Shown here: piece after piece, positions 58,651 through 64,000 of the stretch
How the letters are laid out: each line of letters begins with the position of its first letter
Position numbering within the stretch: the first letter of the stretch is position 1
Origin: Marsupella aquatica
Taxonomy: Eukaryota > Marchantiophyta
Assembly (NCBI GenBank): GCA_973895155.1
Contig: OZ316899.1
Location: 1,736,001-1,800,000, forward strand
Direction of reading: 5' to 3'
Length of the DNA: 64,000 nt
Position numbers and translations under genes: made by a program
The notes under the pieces: generated by a model
Told to the model about the DNA's origin: nothing
Database searches by the model: none
Seen by the model: only the letters and a program-made list of their open reading frames with translations

Positions 58651-60474
58651 CAAGAGGTGGAGGAGGCAGTGGAGGACTGCAGCCATGATAACTCCGGCTA
58701 TGGGTCGGACCATCACGTTCCAGGAGTAAGGACCTGTGGCCGGTTTATCCCCACACTTCCAAGGGTAGTTCGAGGGGACCCCAACCAGCAGAGTAGCCCC
58801 GAGTCTCCCCCACCAGATGTTGCTCCCCCGAGCTTTGACGGCATAAAGCAGACGGCACAGGAATTCCAGGAGCGACTTAGGGAAGCAGAAAAGGCAGCCC
58901 TGGCTAGGGAAAAGGATTTGCCAGGAGGAGATTGGCCGGAGGACATCAGGCGGCTAGCCAAAAAAGGAAGCAAACCTCTAGCCACGATTGAAGAGATCCG
59001 CAAGACGGCTTGGGAGCAGAGGCCGTGATGGGCGATGCCGATCACTTCTACTTACTCCTCCTACGCTAAAAATAGAGCCATGGAGTATGGTGAGATATGT
59101 GGGGAACTTGCGCTTGGCATCTTTGGGGAGGAGTTGGAGGTAGGACCCTTTTTCCATAGGGAGCAGTTGGAGAAGCACCAATCAGAAGAAGCGGTGGCTT
59201 TAGAGAGAAGCAAGAAGGACGAGGTCATCCGACGGCTTAGGAGGATGGAAGCCGAGATTGAAGATCTAAGGGCGGCCAAGAAAGCCCAAGATGAACTGCG
59301 GATTAAGCGGCATGAGCTGAACATCATGCAGGGGAAGTTGGACACCGCGCAGGCTGATAATCAGATTATCAAGGATAAACTGACTCAGACCCAGGGAGAA
59401 TTGGCCGACGCAATCAAGGACAGGGAGAAATGGAAGAAGGAGCTGAGAGACGCAGAGGAGGCCCATATAGCAGTCAACAACCGGGTCACGGCGGAGACTC
59501 AGAGAAGGGAGAGGGCGCTGAAGGAAGAGGTCGAGGTCATCCGCAGAGCCCTTGAGCAGAAGGAGGCCGAGTTAGGGAAATCCTATCAAGGGATTATTGC
59601 GCTACAGCAGGAGCTTGCGTCCCTGATGGCCAGCTTCAAGGCCGACCTGCGGGAGAAGGACGCTCAGCTCGACCAGACCTATGCCAAGATGAATAACATG
59701 GAGTCTGAGGTCGTAGCGGAGCTCGACAAGGAGCTAAGAGCAACCCAGGAGGAGAGGGCTACCACCAAGAAGGAATTGGAGGAAGCCCACAGGGAATTGG
59801 AGGAAGCCAAAAACAAGCTGGAGGAGGCACGTAAGGACCTGGATGAGACCCAGGAGGAGTTGGAGGAAATCACAAGGAAGATGGAGAACCTACAACGGCG
59901 GACCGACAACCAAACAGAGCGGCTGAAGAAACAAGCCGCAGTATTTAAATGCTTAGCTGCATCAAGTCCATCTCCCGTTGGGGCAAACCAGTTACCCGGG
60001 GTGGTAATTGCCGAAGGACCAGCCGTGACACACGGCCCGGTGCCAGACGTTGGCGGCAAGGGGAAGGAACCGGCTATGGAGATAGTGAAGAAGAAGAAGC
60101 GAAAACCTTTGGGGTCCGGAGGTTATTCGACCCCTCAAGCCGTACTCAAACCGGTACCAACCTCCGGCATGAACACGGCAATAGATCCCGCTATCACCAA
60201 AGGTGGGGATGGCGCGGCCCAAGCCGAACTACTCAGTAATGAGGCCGGTATCCCAGATCCACCTCTTGAGCAGCCCGGGGAGGCCGTGGCCGAAGCTGAG
60301 GCCGTAGTCGAGGCTGATGTTGAAGCCGATGCCGTTGCCGGGGGTGGACCCAGTCAGGCCGATGGAGAGTTGACTCAGTCAAGGGCAGGTAATCTGTCAG
60401 AGAACGAACCTACGGCAGTGGCTGAGGTGGAAGCGTTGGGGGCGTCCACTGAGGAACAACCACCGCTGCCATGA
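57090..60474 (+). pseudogene. Plant-transposon ORF (PF20167-like), copy 2, with long coiled-coil tail
   Basis: The start is MSNVNQAAHFWGCLFERATE. The frame shifts by one base near 57832 (an extra base compared with copy 1), then reads YLTPKVIAEVFGLPIGN and on to TGA 59026-59028. The same frame continues to 60474. After ~250 residues of linker rich in P, E and S comes a coiled coil of about 270 residues (roughly 59160-59930; heptads such as ELEEAHRELEEAKNKLEEAR), then a low-complexity A/E/P tail. With the TGA and shift ignored, the ORF would be about 1,125 codons. It sits just upstream of a putative LTR (60528), the place of an extra 3' ORF of an upstream element. No enzyme motif is seen. Confidence 0.6.
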
Positions 60475-60510
60475 CGGTGGTGGAGGGCCGCTCCTTTCAA
60501 GGAGGGCGGA

Positions 60511-60525
60511 CGTGGAGGGAGGAGG
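60511..60525 (+). other. Possible polypurine tract
   Basis: GGAGGGAGGAGG lies just before TGAGTGGGCAGG (60528), a candidate LTR start. The call depends on that LTR being real. Confidence 0.3.
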
Positions 60526-60527
60526 CG

Positions 60528-61380
60528 TGAGTGGGCAGGGCGGGCTCAGATCTCTAAGTTTAGGATTAGGATCAGGACCAGGAGGCGGCCCTGACACTTA
60601 GCTTAGTGGGATTACAGTTTCACTGGTAAGAGCAACACTTGTACTCCTGCCTCGTTGTACATAGGTAGATCCAGTTAGGTAGATTAGGCTTACGCTGCAA
60701 AGAATTAGGCGGATCCACTACCAGGATAAGTACGTGGGCAGCGGGGAGCTCAGGGCCTCTTCTTTAGCAAGTTTTTAGTTTGCACCAGCCGGGCTGGGAT
60801 CAAGTAGTAAGAGAAGCTCTCGGTTAGTCATACAGTGACCCTTGTGTATATTCATGTTTCCTCATGCCTAAGAGCTGAATAGAGTTGGCCTCACGGCTTA
60901 GTTCGCAGACCTTGTGTATGAGATGTACTGTTTGTATGGCAAGTGCATGGTATGACTCAGTCAGAAGGAGTCATTTTGCTATTTGTATGTCGCATTAACT
61001 TGTGTGAAGAGTGCCCACATCAACTAATAGAGGAAGGAAAGTAAGCAGGGGAGTGAGAGTTGGATGTGTCGAGCTGAGAGAGGTCTTAGCGGCTTAACCA
61101 AGCCTATTGGGGATCATTCCGGCGGCGGAATCCAAACATACCTAACAAGACGGAGGGGAAGACAAGGGAAGGCCTAGATTAGGCCGGCTACGTATCTCAT
61201 GACCCGATGAAGGATCTGTCCAGTATATGTGTGTAAAATGTTAATAGTAGTAGTAGAAGGAGGTTAGCAGCATCCCATGCCGCTAAGCCATGGAAACGGC
61301 CTCGCCAAGCGCGAAACCTGCGGGAATCGGCTTGCGCTGGGGGGGTTTCTTGGGTTTAGGGAGCCATGGGACGCACCACA
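60528..61380 (+). repeat. Probable gypsy LTR
   Basis: The right end (CGCACCACA, 61380) is well placed directly before the primer-binding site. The left end is proposed from a TG after a purine tract and could be off by tens of bases. No second LTR is in the window. The interval has no ORF and contains a TGTGTATATTCATG box near 60843. Confidence 0.45.
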
Positions 61381-61382
61381 TT

Positions 61383-61400
61383 TTTGGCGCTAGATGGAGG
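61383..61400 (+). other. Gypsy primer-binding site
   Basis: TTTGGCGCTAGATGGAGGG directly follows the LTR end, the TGGCGC-type site seen in many plant Ty3/gypsy elements. Confidence 0.6.
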
Positions 61401-61640
61401 GGGCATTTCTTAAGCCGTGAGATATGAAGTTAGAAAGGAAGCATAGGTAATGACTGACCTTACGCCGAGGGAAGAAAGAGTGATTCAACGAGAGAGAGCT
61501 TGACTGCAGCAGCTCGCCGAGTGGCATGATACACAGCGACTGAGAGGAGCAGAAAGAGCTGGTAGCTCTGAAGCTGGAATGGCGTCGAAGAAGACATACC
61601 AGAAGAAGAGTCGGTAGGAAGAAACGAGTACCCAACCGAC

Positions 61641-64000
61641 ATGGGGGAACCAGAGGCACGGCTAGACGAGAGGCCAAGGACCAGACTGAGCCAACGGTCG
61701 CGCATTCATTACAAGGCATTTCATGGGAGAGGAGATGAGGATCCGGACGAATGGTTGGATGATTTCGAGGGAACCGCTGCAGCAAATGGAGAATCGGCCA
61801 TCAAGATGCAGATTCTTCCCGGCCTGTTCAAGGGTGAGGCTAGGCCTTGGTACAGAGCATTGGATGTGGAAGATCAAGCTATCTGGGATATCTTCAAAAC
61901 ACTATTTGTTAAGGAGTTTCGACCCATTGGAACTTCAGAACTAGCAGTGCTGAAATTGGGACGACTTCGGTTCAAGGAGAACAAATCCTTCAGGAAGTTC
62001 TTGCAACGCTTTCAGAAACTGGTAAGACGTACAAAGACCAATGCATCTGAAGGTATGCAACTTCAATGGTTGGTGAATGCTTTGCCACAGAAGATGAGTT
62101 TTGCAATTAGGAAGGAGAACCCGGAGACCTTGGCCGAGGCAATTAAGGATATTCAATTATACATTAATGCAGATATCACAAGCCGGAAGAAACAGCTTAA
62201 GTCTGAGAGTTCCTCATCAAAGGAGGGATCACCCCATAAGAAAAAAGATAAGAAGAACAAACATTCTAAGAAGTCAAGAAGTGATAACTCAAGCTCGGAT
62301 AGTGGAAGTAGCAAGAGTGAGTCATCTTCTAGTTCTGAAGAAGAAAAAACTAGGAAAAAAAAGGCCAGAAGGAGAGGGAAGACGAAAGTCAAGCTGGAGG
62401 CTAAGCCACCAGATAACATCGTGGCCCTTACCGAGCAACTTAAGGCTATAATTGCAGAGGTAAAGCCGAAGAAGAAGGTAGTACAGGATGATAGCTCTGT
62501 ATGGTGTGCCTTATGTTATAAAACCGGACACCATAAAGATGCGTGTCCTAAACTTAATACTAATCATGTTCGGCATGTGGCCGAGATCAGACCATGTCAG
62601 GGAGAAGTAGAGTACTTTCTAGGAGATGCCGTTGATAGTGTTTTCGGCATCAGTGAGACTGGAGCACGAGACCTATCCAACAGACCTGCATCTCTGTGGT
62701 CAGGATTAAGGAACAACCCGGGAGAGATGTATCCTCGGATTATTCAGAACCCGTCAGTACCTCCTAGGCTGAATGTGCAAAGATTTGCGGCATGCTATAA
62801 CTGTGGTAAACCTGGCCATTTTGCTAGAGAGTGCCCGAATGCACGCAAACAGGGTGATGGACAACCAGCTCAGCTATGTATGGGATGCCGAAAAGAGGGT
62901 CACATGCTAGGACAATGTCCTACTTGGTTGGCAGGCCTGGCCGCAAATCATAAGCTCTTGCCGGTCAAGGTCTTGCCGCCAGGTACTACCCCAGGAGGAG
63001 TTCAAATCAACCACATCGAACTAGGATGGCAAGCAGATGCCGAGGCAGAGTTTGTACCATCTGATGATGAGGCCGAAGCCCTATCAACCTTCTCAGAAGA
63101 GGATTTAGATCATGATTGCTACCGGGTCTCTACTCGATCTACCAGAAGGAAGGAAAGGTGGGATGGACTGGCCAAAAATAAAGGGAAGGTTAAGGAGGAA
63201 AAGATCGACTCTTCGTCAACATCAACGGAAGGAGAAGGGAGGGCTCCGGCAATACAGGTAAGCCATGAGCCCACCAGTGAACCCAATCCTTCACAAGATA
63301 GCGACTTCAATCGAGATCATCCTAAGTTGTTCTACCCCTCTGTTACGGCTAGTGTTAAGGAACAACTGCGAGAATTAGAAACCCTGGAGAATACTGAAGC
63401 CATAGCCAAGGATATGAAACGAGTAAAAGCATAGTTTGCTTCGGAAGATCCAACGGCTGTGGGGACTAGCGTGAAAAAACAGGCCGAATCCAAGATAGAG
63501 ACACCACTGGAGAAACCGATAGTTCCCTATGACCTGGCTAAAGATGTACTAGAATCTAGAGTCTCGGCAACAGTAGGTCAACTACTGAAAAATAGCCCGT
63601 ACTTCCGGAAGCAATTAAGGAAGGCTATTCTCGGCAAGCCAAGATTACCCAAGGTAGCAACCAAATCCGACGTGCTGATGATAGAAGAAGATCAAGGAGC
63701 CCCGGCTTTACCATTAATGATTCAAGGAGAATTATTACTACGGGTACCCATCGATGGAGGATCAGGGGTATGTATTATGATTGATTCAACAGCAAAGGGG
63801 TGGGGTCTAACACCGGAAATGACTGGAAGAGTGTTGAACATGGCCAATGGGTATCAGGTCATTCCCACGGGAGTGTTAACCGGCATCAAGACAGAGATAG
63901 GAGGTATCTTCTTTAGCATTAACTATGTAGTAATGAAGCCGGTAAACCCTACGTCATTTCGGCTATTAATTGGCAGGCCATGGCTGTACCTAGCCGAGGT
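61641..64000 (+). pseudogene. Gypsy gag and start of protease; continues off window
   Basis: Gag (61641-63434, 597 codons) has the retrotransposon gag domain at ~30-180 (DEWLDDFEGTAAANG, WYRALDVEDQAIWD), an S/K-rich tract (~190-255) and three CCHC knuckles: CALCYKTGHHKDAC (~290), CYNCGKPGHFAREC (~385) and CMGCRKEGHMLGQC (~412). An acidic linker follows. TAG at 63432-63434 interrupts, but the same frame stays open to the window end with the protease motif VPIDGGSGVCIM (DGG in place of DTG, as in several plant gypsy lineages). The start follows a leader of ~240 bases after the primer-binding site. The stop could be decay or a readthrough point; only decay is supported by the general pattern here. 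Confidence 0.85.

Overview
This looks like repeat-dominated nuclear DNA from a land plant. The evidence is plant-type GT-AG introns, a CACTA (En/Spm) DNA transposon, Ty1/copia and Ty3/gypsy retrotransposons with plant-style primer-binding and polypurine sites, telo-box-like CCCTAAA motifs, and a retrocopy of cytosolic ribosomal protein uL14 (RPL23). Nothing here fixes the clade. I see no intact single-copy host gene, no RNA gene and no CRISPR array; almost everything is mobile-element sequence in various stages of decay.

Layout. (1) 1-7888: right part of a CACTA element with a perfect CACTA terminus at 7888, an RS/RD-rich transposase gene on the minus strand that encloses a SET-domain ORF, a divergent second ORF on the plus strand, and about 2 kb of subterminal repeats. 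(2) 8.8-11.9 kb: degenerate LTR-like repeats around a 200-codon antisense ORF. (3) 12.6-15.9 kb: broken gene of a transposase-like family with an HTHED motif. (4) 16-25 kb: mostly empty sequence with minisatellites, a small inverted repeat and the uL14 retropseudogene. (5) 25-47.6 kb: a decayed block with F-box-like ORFs, a large inverted repeat (26693-31359 and 35235-38100) around a gene with a ParB-like motif and possible DNA-methylase-like C-terminus, a K/E-rich coiled-coil ORF joined to a C48 (Ulp1-type) protease, and an FCP1-like phosphatase ORF. A young copia element (40454-46213, 5-bp target duplication GATAC) interrupts the protease. (6) 48-54.7 kb: 5'-truncated gypsy element on the minus strand with its 3' LTR side. 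(7) 54.7-60.5 kb: tandemly duplicated plant-transposon ORF with a coiled-coil tail. (8) 60.5-64 kb: LTR, primer-binding site, gag and start of the protease of another gypsy element, running off the window.

Two threads tie the 12-47 kb region together. First, a palindromic core GGAAC-NNN-GTTCC recurs more than 20 times, mainly in introns and spacers beside the decayed ORFs. Second, many premature stops are TGA or TAG at places where CGA or CAG would keep the frame, as expected from deamination of methylated cytosine; a paralogue at 57 kb confirms one case directly. The most unusual items are the SET ORF inside a CACTA transposase gene and the ParB/methylase-like gene inside the inverted repeat.
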